A stretch of DNA of 33,084 nt from Promethearchaeota archaeon (GTDB lineage Archaea > Asgardarchaeota > Lokiarchaeia > Sigynarchaeales > SOKP01), in assembly GCA_004524425.1 (NCBI GenBank), contig SDNN01000009.1:1-33084 (forward strand), written 5' to 3'. Position numbers and translations under genes: made by a program. Position 1 is the first letter of the stretch. Each line of letters opens with the position of its first letter. Below the pieces are notes generated by a model. That model searched no databases. It had not been told where the DNA came from and saw only the letters and a list, made by a program, of their open reading frames with translations. This document shows positions 13,580 to 23,300 of this stretch, one piece after another.

Positions 13580-16471
13580 GTGAATGTATATACCAATGGA
13601 TTCAGTATAAAAGATTACAAGAACGATAATGAGATTCACAGTGAGGAATTTTTTAGTATTCCTCCCTCATCTTTGAAGAAATCTTCAGGAAATAATCTTG
13701 AGGATATTGAAGAAATATTTTCTACCAAGCTTAGTCAATATAATGAGTTGGGCTATTTTACTCAAATTCATGAATCCTCGATCCAAGCAACTTATTTTGC
13801 CTTATATATACTCGATGCAGTCGGAAAATTGAACGAGATCAATCAATCCAAGATAATCGACTTCATCATGGGGCATTATAATGAATCAACTCATGCTTTC
13901 ATAGACTCATATGCTATTCGATACTTAGATGCTGAATTGACCTATTTTTCCAAGATGGATGACTATGTCTCCATGTTAGAAATCACCTGCCAGGCTGTTC
14001 TCTCCTTAAAACTGTTAAACCGACTAGATTTAATAGATATTCAGCAATCTATTAATTTCATTGAGAGTTGCTATAATCCTGAAACTGGTGGATATATCGG
14101 TCAACCATATTCCTCAGAGCTGCACCCGTTTTTTAAAATTGCTACAGCGGAAAACACGTACTACGCTATTTTGACCTTGGAAAAATTAGGTGCCTCGCCT
14201 GGAAACGTTGATGATGTAGTGATGTTCTTAAATAACTTACAATCTTTAATCACTGGAGGCTTTTATAATAATTTGACGGAAGAAAATCCTTTGAGTTATT
14301 CTAAGACTAATCTGCTATCATCCTATTTTTGCATAAGAGGTTTGGAGATAATAGGTTTCGAAGATTCAATTCGAATTGATGATTTTATCCAGTTTCTAGA
14401 AGATAGATACAATGATGTAGACAAATTTTTTGAATTGTCTGAAAATAATTTACATGCTTTATTGAATTTCACGAGCAGTGTAGCAACTGCATTAGGATTA
14501 TATCTTTCGGATGTATCGGGGTATTCTGGCCTGGATAGGACGGGTGTAGTTAATTTCATCTTTAATAATCGAAATTCTTGGGGTATCTGGAATAACGCAA
14601 GGGAATTTCAGTATCATGAATTAATTGAAACGTTTCAAATAATTAGGGCTTTAAATGAATCGGGGGAAACAGCAAAGTTGAACTCTTCTGAAAGGACAGA
14701 GATTGCCAATGCTCTTAAGTATTATGAGCATCCCCTCGCAGGATATTCTTTACTTTCTAGAGATTACACTTCATTAGGTCTCATTCATAGTATAGTGAAC
14801 TCCTTTAAATTGTACGATCGCATCCCCGATTTAAATCTCCAAGGGCTTTATGAATTGATTGAATCTTGCTATTTCTCCACTAGTAAAATACATTCCTTCG
14901 TGGGATGTAAAGATCTAGTTAATCATCATGATTTAGGAGTTCATGTGGAGTTTCGCTCACGGCCTATTGAATATTATAGCACATCCCGTAAAGAATTGTT
15001 TTTTGGAACTGGCGAGCGTTATTCGCATAAGTATACTTATTATGCCCTAGATTCATTGAAAAAGATCTTTAAATTGGATGATTTCATGGCATATAATGAT
15101 CTCATATCAGTAAAAGATTATATTATAACATCCCAGTTTTTAGAATTATCCCATGAAAATCATGGTGCTTTTGCCCCTTCTCTTCAATTTGATTCTACTG
15201 ATCCCGCATTCCAAAATAAAAAAGCATCTTTAGAATATTCATACTATGCAATAAAAGCACTCGAAATACTAACTCAAGCCCTAGATTTGGGAGATATTTC
15301 CACTCTTATTTTAGATAGAAATGCATTAAAATACTACTTGTCAAACCATACTCAGTCTTCAATGTTTATGGATTCAATGCATCAAAATAATGTGGAAACT
15401 ATATTACAACATACTTATTACATGATCTATATTCTAAAAGCACTAGGCGATTATAATCTAAATGATGAAGAAGTTAGGACTTATATAACGCAAAATATCG
15501 ATTATTCAAATATTAAAAACATCTATTATTCATTCAAGATCTCAGAAATCCTTAATTTTGATATTAATGTGGATTTCCATCAAACTCAATTTTTAATTGA
15601 AAGTTTATATTCTGAAGACTTCAATGACTATTTTCTTACTCTTGAGAAAAATGAATTAGAACATGAAGTGTTTCTCTGGGTCTGTGACATGGCAAAAAAT
15701 GATGAAATAAAAATTGAACCAAATTTCTCGGAATCTGTCATGTTAGGCGGGTATAATGACGTCAACGTGTCATTATATAATATGGTTCTAGATGAGTTTG
15801 GTCCGTATACAACGGTAAAATTTGAAAGTACTCAAATTCAAAGTATTGTGTTTGATGAAATGCTCGATGGGACTTACTTTAAGACCATTCAAATACCAGT
15901 AGAACCTACAAACTATCCTATTGTAGGAGGGAATATAACTGTATATGATGACACCACCCTTGTCGCCTTCGAATCGATTTTTTTTAACACGAACTATGAC
16001 CTCGAGATAATTAACAATACATTTTTTAATGACAATCACATGATAATTCAAGTGGATATTTCATTACTTACTTGGAATGATAAGAGCCCTCTATTTGATT
16101 CAAGAGTATATGCTGAAATCTATAAAGATGACATTTTTATTAAGGTTGAAAATTTTTCTTGTGAAGAGAAACTGGATCATAGCAATTTTACCTTAGATTA
16201 TATTCTTCAAGCGGGAAGTAATTATGTTTTCAAACTATTTTTAGAAGATCCATATCAACCAACAGCACGATATTTATTTGAAGTTAAGAAAAAAATTCCT
16301 GGTTCGGAAGAATTAGTTGAGATCGAACAAGATGTAAATTCTAACGAACAACCAAAATATGAAGAGAATTACCAGAATGCGCTTCCTATAATGTTGATGG
16401 TCATCGCAATCCCATCTTTAATCATTTTTCTTTCAAGTAGGGCAAAACGTACTGCAAAATCTAAAATATAA
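13580..16471 (+). CDS. large surface protein with alpha/alpha-toroid (prenyltransferase/squalene-oxidase-like) repeats
   Basis: 963 residues in the open frame. From about residue 65 to 700 there are roughly nine or ten helical-pair repeats of the prenyltransferase/terpene-cyclase toroid type. Examples are ATYFALYILDAVGKLNE, ENTYYAILTLEKLGAS, LEYSYYAIKALEIL and QHTYYMIYILKALGDY, each followed by an IxxFI helix and a Gly-containing turn. Catalytic DxDD or QW signatures are not evident, so a binding or structural role is likelier than cyclase activity. Beta-sandwich-like sequence follows (about 715-905), then a linker, one TM helix (about 934-952) and a basic tail. GTG 13580 is not the natural start: a signal peptide is readable upstream in this frame but lacks a start codon, and GTG 13504 is one base out of frame across an A7 run. 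Confidence 0.8.
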   Translation: MNVYTNGFSIKDYKNDNEIHSEEFFSIPPSSLKKSSGNNLEDIEEIFSTKLSQYNELGYFTQIHESSIQATYFALYILDAVGKLNEINQSKIIDFIMGHYNESTHAFIDSYAIRYLDAELTYFSKMDDYVSMLEITCQAVLSLKLLNRLDLIDIQQSINFIESCYNPETGGYIGQPYSSELHPFFKIATAENTYYAILTLEKLGASPGNVDDVVMFLNNLQSLITGGFYNNLTEENPLSYSKTNLLSSYFCIRGLEIIGFEDSIRIDDFIQFLEDRYNDVDKFFELSENNLHALLNFTSSVATALGLYLSDVSGYSGLDRTGVVNFIFNNRNSWGIWNNAREFQYHELIETFQIIRALNESGETAKLNSSERTEIANALKYYEHPLAGYSLLSRDYTSLGLIHSIVNSFKLYDRIPDLNLQGLYELIESCYFSTSKIHSFVGCKDLVNHHDLGVHVEFRSRPIEYYSTSRKELFFGTGERYSHKYTYYALDSLKKIFKLDDFMAYNDLISVKDYIITSQFLELSHENHGAFAPSLQFDSTDPAFQNKKASLEYSYYAIKALEILTQALDLGDISTLILDRNALKYYLSNHTQSSMFMDSMHQNNVETILQHTYYMIYILKALGDYNLNDEEVRTYITQNIDYSNIKNIYYSFKISEILNFDINVDFHQTQFLIESLYSEDFNDYFLTLEKNELEHEVFLWVCDMAKNDEIKIEPNFSESVMLGGYNDVNVSLYNMVLDEFGPYTTVKFESTQIQSIVFDEMLDGTYFKTIQIPVEPTNYPIVGGNITVYDDTTLVAFESIFFNTNYDLEIINNTFFNDNHMIIQVDISLLTWNDKSPLFDSRVYAEIYKDDIFIKVENFSCEEKLDHSNFTLDYILQAGSNYVFKLFLEDPYQPTARYLFEVKKKIPGSEELVEIEQDVNSNEQPKYEENYQNALPIMLMVIAIPSLIIFLSSRAKRTAKSKI

Positions 16472-16545
16472 GCAAACTAATCTTCTTTAATTTTTTATAT
16501 TCACCAGGGTTAAGGCTTTTTAAATTAGATATTCAAAATTTTTTC

Positions 16546-16553
16546 TTTATATA
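16546..16553 (+). promoter_or_regulatory. TATA box of the five-gene membrane operon
   Basis: Perfect tttatata centred about 32 bp upstream of ATG 16582, giving a nearly leaderless mRNA. No comparable element appears between the following genes, which supports one transcript through 24528. Confidence 0.5.
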
Positions 16554-16581
16554 GATGGAATAAATATATTTTTTGAGCTAA

Positions 16582-18741
16582 ATGACTGACATCAAGCCTT
16601 TTAAAAGTGCTGACATTTGGAACTTGAGTCATACTTATAATAAGGTCAGAGAATTATATGAATCAGGAAAGCATATCGAGTCTATTAAGCAAGCAGAGAT
16701 TGGCATGGTGATGGCTTTAAGAATTAATAATGCAGAATGGGTAAATAAATTTGATAAAATTTTAACACGATTGATAGGGTTATGCAATAAAAAGGATTCC
16801 AAGATTTATCCCCTTGAGAAATTTATCTATAATTCTCAAGTTCAAAATAGGAAAAATAAAAAAACCGCTGATTCAAGTGAAGAATTAACCAATATCAAAG
16901 GCGTGGGTGAGTCTGTCCAAAAAAAATTGTTAGAAATAGGAATTAATAACATAAAACAATTAGCAAATCTAAAAGTGGATGAATTAGCTAAAATAAAAGG
17001 TTTTGGTATCTCTTCAGCACGCAAATTAATTGAAGGAGCTAATGCTTGCTTAATTGATGGTAATGCACCTAATGTTGAATCTAAATTAGAGATAAAGAAG
17101 AATAAAACGACTCCAATTGAGGCTCCAGAAATCATGAGTAAAGATCCTAATCTTGTTCAATTAAACAAAAAACATCAGAAAGTGGAATCTTTAAGCTTAA
17201 TTAAATTAAAAGCAGAGCAAAAAAAGGAAGAACTACTAAATGAGAATCTGATGCAGAAAATCATAATTAAGACCCCAAATGAATCAAAAAACGAAAAAAA
17301 AGATGATTTACATAAAAAAATCGATGATGCTAACAAGGATTATAACCAGATCAAAAAATCGAGTAAATTTAAACACGATGCGCGTGATATTTTAGAAAAG
17401 ACGGATGAACTGCCTCCAAAACAATTTAGTAAAAAGGAAATAATTAATTATTTTTTAAATGATCCTGAAGATGATGAAAATTTGCTTGCCGTTGGTCACC
17501 ATACTTCCAAATATACTTTCAGTGATTTAATAAATGGCGAGTATGATGATGAGAGGATCGAAAAAAGAAATCTCAAGGAAATCATGAAGAGCATTCAGGG
17601 TGATTTAAAATTATTAAAATACCAGATAATCGAAAGAAACTCGATTTATTTATCAAAATTAAGCAATCAAGTTGATCTTTTAGCATTTAAAATACTAGAT
17701 TCAAGTGAACATAGTAAAATATTGATGTTTGTACCCTTAAAAATATTGAATGTACAAGGATCCTTACTAATATCTGAAGATTCTATTGAATATAAACCAA
17801 TAAATGAGAAAATAGACATAAATGTTGAGAATTTAAAGCTTTTAATCGGTACCCCATTTAAAGACTTAGAAAATGTCCAAAAAATAGTCCTTCAAAATTT
17901 TAAAGAGGAAGGGAGTTTTTTTCAGCTATGGAAAAAGGTGACCAAAGGGAAAATTTTCCTCGAAAAGACAAAAAATAATAAACCGATGTTTATTGGAGGT
18001 GATGGTCTTGAGTATAAAATTGTGGTCGATCCAATTCTTCTCTGTTTGAACGAGCCAATTTTCCTTGAAAAGAATCTTGTATTTCCTTATGTTGAATCTT
18101 CAAACATACATGTCATTCAGAAGAAAGATCTTTCAGCATTGATTGAATTCCTAGGAAAAAAATATAACATGATTGAAACCTATTCAGAAGAAAATGAAAG
18201 CATTTTAGAATATTTCTCAAAATTAAATAAATTTAAAGATAACATGATAAAATTTTCCATACCACCTCTTTGCTTTGGGGCAGTTTTCTTCATTATTATT
18301 CTATTTCAGGTGATATCCTTAATTAATACCTTCTCCTCTTTAGCAATTGCAACAATTTGCGTGTATGTTCTAGTTATATTTTATGCATATCTAAGAATAG
18401 TGAAATTTAAAAAAGAGTTAATAAAGAAATTCAACATGCCTTATTATCAAGGAGAGATCACACTTAATGAATCTGATTTGATGATTATTAAAGATAAATT
18501 CTCTTCAATTATGATGGATCAATTCATTTACGAAATTTTTGGAAAAAATGAAGATTTTTCTTTGATTTCAAAAATCGAAGAGGAAAAATTAGCTGAAAAG
18601 TATGACGATTTGGATAATTCAAGAGATATTTCAATTAAAGTAAGCAAAAAATTAGACAACTCTGCCATGAATATGGCATATGCCAGTCCCTTAAATAATG
18701 ATAAAAATTATTCAAGATATAGTTCATTTTTGGAGGATTAG
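16582..18741 (+). CDS. helix-hairpin-helix membrane protein, 719 aa (operon gene 1)
   Basis: Not assignable to a named family. An N-terminal helical region (about 10-70) looks like a tetratricopeptide- or HEPN-like bundle. A clear double helix-hairpin-helix domain follows at about 100-155 (NIKGVGESVQKKLLEIG and IKGFGISSARKLIEG), a fold that usually binds DNA backbone or mediates protein contacts. A long charged, Lys-rich linker with coiled-coil tendency (about 165-300) leads to a globular alpha/beta region (about 325-545), two TM helices (about 556-580 and 585-608) and a cytoplasmic C-terminal domain. It would therefore hold a DNA- or protein-binding module at the inner membrane face. It is first in a tight five-gene cluster; the next gene starts 3 bp after its stop. 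Confidence 0.75.
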   Translation: MTDIKPFKSADIWNLSHTYNKVRELYESGKHIESIKQAEIGMVMALRINNAEWVNKFDKILTRLIGLCNKKDSKIYPLEKFIYNSQVQNRKNKKTADSSEELTNIKGVGESVQKKLLEIGINNIKQLANLKVDELAKIKGFGISSARKLIEGANACLIDGNAPNVESKLEIKKNKTTPIEAPEIMSKDPNLVQLNKKHQKVESLSLIKLKAEQKKEELLNENLMQKIIIKTPNESKNEKKDDLHKKIDDANKDYNQIKKSSKFKHDARDILEKTDELPPKQFSKKEIINYFLNDPEDDENLLAVGHHTSKYTFSDLINGEYDDERIEKRNLKEIMKSIQGDLKLLKYQIIERNSIYLSKLSNQVDLLAFKILDSSEHSKILMFVPLKILNVQGSLLISEDSIEYKPINEKIDINVENLKLLIGTPFKDLENVQKIVLQNFKEEGSFFQLWKKVTKGKIFLEKTKNNKPMFIGGDGLEYKIVVDPILLCLNEPIFLEKNLVFPYVESSNIHVIQKKDLSALIEFLGKKYNMIETYSEENESILEYFSKLNKFKDNMIKFSIPPLCFGAVFFIIILFQVISLINTFSSLAIATICVYVLVIFYAYLRIVKFKKELIKKFNMPYYQGEITLNESDLMIIKDKFSSIMMDQFIYEIFGKNEDFSLISKIEEEKLAEKYDDLDNSRDISIKVSKKLDNSAMNMAYASPLNNDKNYSRYSSFLED
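18732..18736 (+). promoter_or_regulatory. Shine-Dalgarno of operon gene 2
   Basis: GGAGG ending 8 bp before ATG 18745 and lying inside the end of the preceding gene. It shows that internal genes of this operon start by ribosome-binding-site recognition, unlike the leaderless first gene. Confidence 0.6.
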
Positions 18742-18744
18742 AGG

Positions 18745-19485
18745 ATGGATATTAACATGCAACGAGATTTCAAGATTTTATATTTAATTGGGTTGATTTT
18801 ATTATTTATATCGTTTTTTTTGGAGTGGTATGTCGTTCAAGTATATAATTCTGAAGGGTCTTTAATTGCTTATTGGAGCTATAATCCACTATTCAAATGG
18901 AAAACTATATTTTCGGAAAGTTCCAGCTTCAATAATAATACAAGACCAAAAGATCTCGCCATTTCACCTCTATTTCCCTGGATCTTTATAATATTTATCG
19001 TGCTATCTGCATATTGTGTAGTCTTCAATGACTTGGAAAATATGAAAAAAATAGAAAAAATTCAAAAATATTCTTATGTAAATCTGTTTTTACTTTTTTT
19101 AAATATATTTTATTTATTCATTTTTCCTGCATATTATCTATTACCTAATGAATTATATTTCCCGTTTGTAGAGATCAATGATGAGGATTTGGATTGCGTA
19201 TATCATTATAGTATAGGTCCAGGCTATATTTTACAAATGATTGGATTCATTTCCATATTTCCCTATATCATCTTTTATTATCAGACTTCTCTTAAATTTA
19301 AATCTCAGAAAAACAGCCCAAATGAAATGATGGGTGATTATCTAGAGCAAATTCAAGAACCAATAGATATGGATAAATTGATTGCTCAAGAAGAAATGAA
19401 GAGTAGATTTGGTGATATTTCAAACGACAATATTAAAGATTTTAATTTTACAAATAAAAAAACCGCAAAAAAGAGGATCCCATGA
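18745..19485 (+). CDS. four-helix membrane protein, 246 aa (operon gene 2)
   Basis: Unrecognised integral membrane protein. Hydrophobic helices lie at about 10-29, 72-92, 106-130 and 154-176. The first loop (about 30-70) is aromatic and polar (SYNPLFKWKTIF, then an Asn/Ser-rich stretch) and is probably external. The C-terminal 65 residues are charged and cytoplasmic, ending in a Lys-rich segment. There are no catalytic motifs. It is sandwiched between the helix-hairpin-helix protein (3 bp upstream) and a gene that overlaps its stop by 4 bp, so it is very probably made in step with them and part of the same membrane complex. Confidence 0.72.
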   Translation: MDINMQRDFKILYLIGLILLFISFFLEWYVVQVYNSEGSLIAYWSYNPLFKWKTIFSESSSFNNNTRPKDLAISPLFPWIFIIFIVLSAYCVVFNDLENMKKIEKIQKYSYVNLFLLFLNIFYLFIFPAYYLLPNELYFPFVEINDEDLDCVYHYSIGPGYILQMIGFISIFPYIIFYYQTSLKFKSQKNSPNEMMGDYLEQIQEPIDMDKLIAQEEMKSRFGDISNDNIKDFNFTNKKTAKKRIP

Positions 19486-20339
19486 TGAATTATTCGATAT
19501 TGGATGCTAAATTGAAAAGTCTCATTAGAATTTGTAAAGAAACCGCGAACTATAAGAAATTAGCTGTAGTGAGCTTTATTATAACCAGCAACTTATTAAA
19601 TGAAATTGGAATGAAGCTTGGATTGAGACCAAGAAAAGTAGATGCTAATGAAACAATATTTAATTACATGGTTTTAATTAACAAGATGTTGGAAGATAAT
19701 TTCAAGTTCACGCTATTCAAAGAAGATATTATCAATAAGATTAGCTTAATAGAAAAGCAATTTTTAAAGACAAAAGGGGAAATCTCTATTGATTTTATAA
19801 TTGACATGTATGAAGTCTATTATGAAATAAGAAAACTCAAAATTCCAAATTTATACGGTCAATTTGACAAGAATTATTCATCTAAATATTTTGATACTAA
19901 CTTACTTTCTAATTTTTATTCCTATAATAAGGGCAAACAAATGAACTTAGACGATAAAATAACTAAGCTTTTGATTCATGATTTGAGGAACAAAGAACTA
20001 TCCATTCAAAAAAACTTAAGAGATTCTTATAGGAAAGAAGAATTTGAAGATGCTATATATTTAAAAAAGGTCAAGCATTCGCTCAAGAAGAAAGAAAAAG
20101 GAAAAATAGAAATAAAAGGGCGATTAAAAGATAATATCACCTATCAAGAATCAATTAATAGTATTTTTGGTTATTTTTTGATGGGATTTTTTGTCCTCTT
20201 CTTTATCCTGGGCCTAATCATCACAATAGAGACAATTTACGACCCTTCCCTTACCATGTCCATGAGTTATTTATTTGTATTAACATTTGGCACTAGTATC
20301 TTATTTTTTATTTTTTATTGGAATTATTTTAAAGAGTGA
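19482..20339 (+). CDS. helical-domain protein with C-terminal TM pair, 285 aa (operon gene 3)
   Basis: Overlaps the preceding gene by 4 bp (ATGA), with gagga 6-10 bp upstream. Residues 1-125 are an all-helical domain whose pattern (a helix with AVVSFIITSNLLNEIGMKLG, then alternating long helices) is reminiscent of HEPN/MNT-type or DUF4145-like bundles, but no catalytic RxxxxH is seen. A Lys-rich coiled segment (about 150-215) precedes two TM helices (about 226-246 and 252-280), so the helical domain faces the cytoplasm. Family not recognised. Co-translation with its neighbours suggests a complex partner of the large ATPase-like protein encoded next. Confidence 0.72.
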   Translation: MMNYSILDAKLKSLIRICKETANYKKLAVVSFIITSNLLNEIGMKLGLRPRKVDANETIFNYMVLINKMLEDNFKFTLFKEDIINKISLIEKQFLKTKGEISIDFIIDMYEVYYEIRKLKIPNLYGQFDKNYSSKYFDTNLLSNFYSYNKGKQMNLDDKITKLLIHDLRNKELSIQKNLRDSYRKEEFEDAIYLKKVKHSLKKKEKGKIEIKGRLKDNITYQESINSIFGYFLMGFFVLFFILGLIITIETIYDPSLTMSMSYLFVLTFGTSILFFIFYWNYFKE

Positions 20340-20348
20340 GTTCATCAG

Positions 20349-23300
20349 ATGAATGCTAAATTATCTAAGGAATTAATAGTAAAAAAAAAAAAGGGGAATT
20401 ATGAAGAGAACAATTCGCAAAAGTTAGATAATTATCTTAATATTTGGGAACTCACGAATCCTCATTATAAGGATATTAATAATAAAATCTCGTTGATAAA
20501 ACCGAGTTCGATTTTAATTATTTCCATCTTTTTCATGATAATCACTTATTCGATTAGTAACAATTTGATAATTTCAATCACCATCGCTATAATTACCCTC
20601 ATTTTATGTTTTTTAGCATTCCATGATAGTTTTTTTCTATTTAAAAGTAAATCATTTAAGCAGCAACAATACATCAACATTATAAATCCATTTGAAGATT
20701 ACAATTTTTTCTTTTTACAGAATAATTTCGAGATTTTATTCCATGTCAATAAAATTGCCATGAAAACTGTTGCCATGGCCATTTTTCAGGTTAAAATTAT
20801 ACCTGAGAATATACACCCCACTCTAAATCAATTTATAAAATCGCTAAATGAATTAAGGGTTCCTTTTTCATTTCAAATAGCTCAGACTTGTTTAAATCTC
20901 AGAACTAAGCTTAGAAGGAAAACTAATAAAAAGGAGCAAGATGAAGCATTTCAAACTTCCATTTATTTTTGCACCTCTTATGATCTTAGTGGCTTTTTGA
21001 CCACGGAAAAAATTAAATGTCTAGTAGAGAAAGTCAATGAATTCATAGAAGTGATGAGGTCAAATTTCAGTGCTAATTTTCCTCATTACAATGTAAAGTT
21101 GTTAACACATAACGAGATTATTCAGGCCTTGAGAATTTTCTTCTTAAAAATAGACACATTGGAAGATACTAAAGAGCATTATAATGTAGAATCAAAGAAG
21201 GTAAGTATCCCATACTTCCTTAAAATTTCAGCAAGCATTTTCCTCTTAATATATTCCCCCCTCATGTTATTTTTCCTTAATACTCCAATTTTCCTCATCT
21301 TAATGATTAATCTTTTATTTGTAATTGTTATTTTATGGGTCTTGTGGCGAGAATTATTAACTGTACTTGCATTGGAAAATATTCGAAAAAAGCATGATTT
21401 GATATACATAAATCCTTTCAAAGATCTCCAGTTTTTTAAAGTCAAGAACCATCCTGAAAGCCTTTACTGTCATGTTAAAAACAATATTCTTTTGAATATC
21501 AAAGTATTAAACTTAAAATACGCATCTTTTAAATTTCATTCTAAAGTGCCATTATTTTATCCCGGAAAGGTGTATCGAGCAATCATACAGAAAAAAATAA
21601 TGTTTGGATACACCTTATGTACTGCTCCCATGAGTTTTTACATGTTTGACAGAAAATGCTTTAAGTTCCTTATTAAACGAACGCAAAAAAAAATTGATAA
21701 AATTAAAAATGATAAAGAAGGAAAAAATTGGTTAGACATGCGATCTGGAGCGTGGAGATCCATAATAACACTCTCCGCTTTATCATATAAATGTACAGAA
21801 GAGCTTAAGCCAGAGGATTTTCTGGAATTAGAAATTGAGCAATCCAAAAAAATTACATCGATAGAAAATGCTTTTAAAATGAATTTTTCTGATTTTGAAT
21901 TTATTTCACTAAAAAACGGAAAATTGATATCCGGAATTTTATGTCAAACACTTAAAAACAAGTACTTTACTCGAGGTGGAACGCATTTAAATTATTTAAT
22001 ATTTCAAGGAAAGGCATTAATACTTTTAGCTTATGTTGCTGACGAATTCAAAAAAGGCGTGGAAACGAAAATAGCCGCTGAATTTAATAGCCCATTACAA
22101 TTGAAAAATTTTATCTCTTTTGGATCCACCATTAATACTGAATATTTGGAGGAAGAAGTTCCAGTGGGCTTTCTGAGAGAACAAATTAATAGTTTATTAA
22201 TCACGAATGGAAAATCGAATAATCGAGAAGATTTAGCCATCAAAATTGTTGCTGAATTGGTAAAACGAAACACGCCCTCTTTAATATTTGATTTTTCAGG
22301 TAATTGGTCAAGATTGATTAATATTTTTAATAACACAATACACGAATCTAATTTTCTTCACTTTAAATTGGGTAGTGCATTCACTATCGATCCTATTAGG
22401 TCCGACATCGCTCATGATAAATTTAACATTGAATACTTAGATTATATTTTTGACTCTTATGCACTCATTTTTAAGAAAGATGAAAAGACGATGGATGTAT
22501 TCAAAAATACCATTTTGAGGAATCCAGAACTAGATATTACCACCCTGAATTTAGAACTCAAGAATCAACAAGACTGGCAGAAATCTCCCATAACTGAATC
22601 TCTCATATCACTGTTTGATGAGTTTACCCATGGCGATGTCCAATTCTTTCATACCTCGCAGGATTCATATGAGCAAAAAATAACTTTTAAGGACTTTATA
22701 ACGGATGATAAGACAGTCATAATAGATTTGTCAATTATTAAAAATAACAAAAAACAAATTTTCATGGCTTTTGTTATTCTTTCAAAAATCATTCATTATA
22801 TTAATCATTCAAGTGATTTTTTCAAAAAAGTTATAATTTTACCTCAGGTCGATATACCATTTGAGCGAAGATTCATTGAAAAAACCATGAATTATGGGAG
22901 AATCAATAGATTTTTAGATCCCTTATTATATGACGGATTTGGGATCATTTTAATGGCTAATCAAGCTCATTATCTGCATGAGAACTTATTTAATTACATT
23001 CAAAATATTATATCTTTTCGAGCCACTGATAATGATGATATAAGGACTCTAAAAAACCAAATGAATCTACAAGAGCTTCAAGGAACAGGATATTATGGAT
23101 CTAGTAGGAATAATACCTATCAAATTGACTATTTGATGAGAATGAAAGATAATGAAGTAATAATAAAAAGATCCGATATTTATCAACCCTTTCCTGCCAA
23201 TATAGATGTGACGGAGATAATTGATACTCAGCCCCTCTATTACCAAAATATCGTCAAATACATGAAAGCGCAAGGTTATGATTTACAATTTACTGAGCAA

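Noticed and set aside
13580..15700. Active terpene cyclase or prenyltransferase
   Set aside because: Repeats match the fold but no DxDD or zinc-ligand signature is visible, and the protein is anchored outside the cell.
19482..19860. HEPN toxin of a toxin-antitoxin pair
   Set aside because: The helical pattern is only reminiscent, no RxxxxH motif is seen, and a TM pair follows; no MNT nucleotidyltransferase partner is present.
22031..22336. 101-aa antisense frame within the ATPase-like gene
   Set aside because: Antisense shadow with no promoter or family resemblance.
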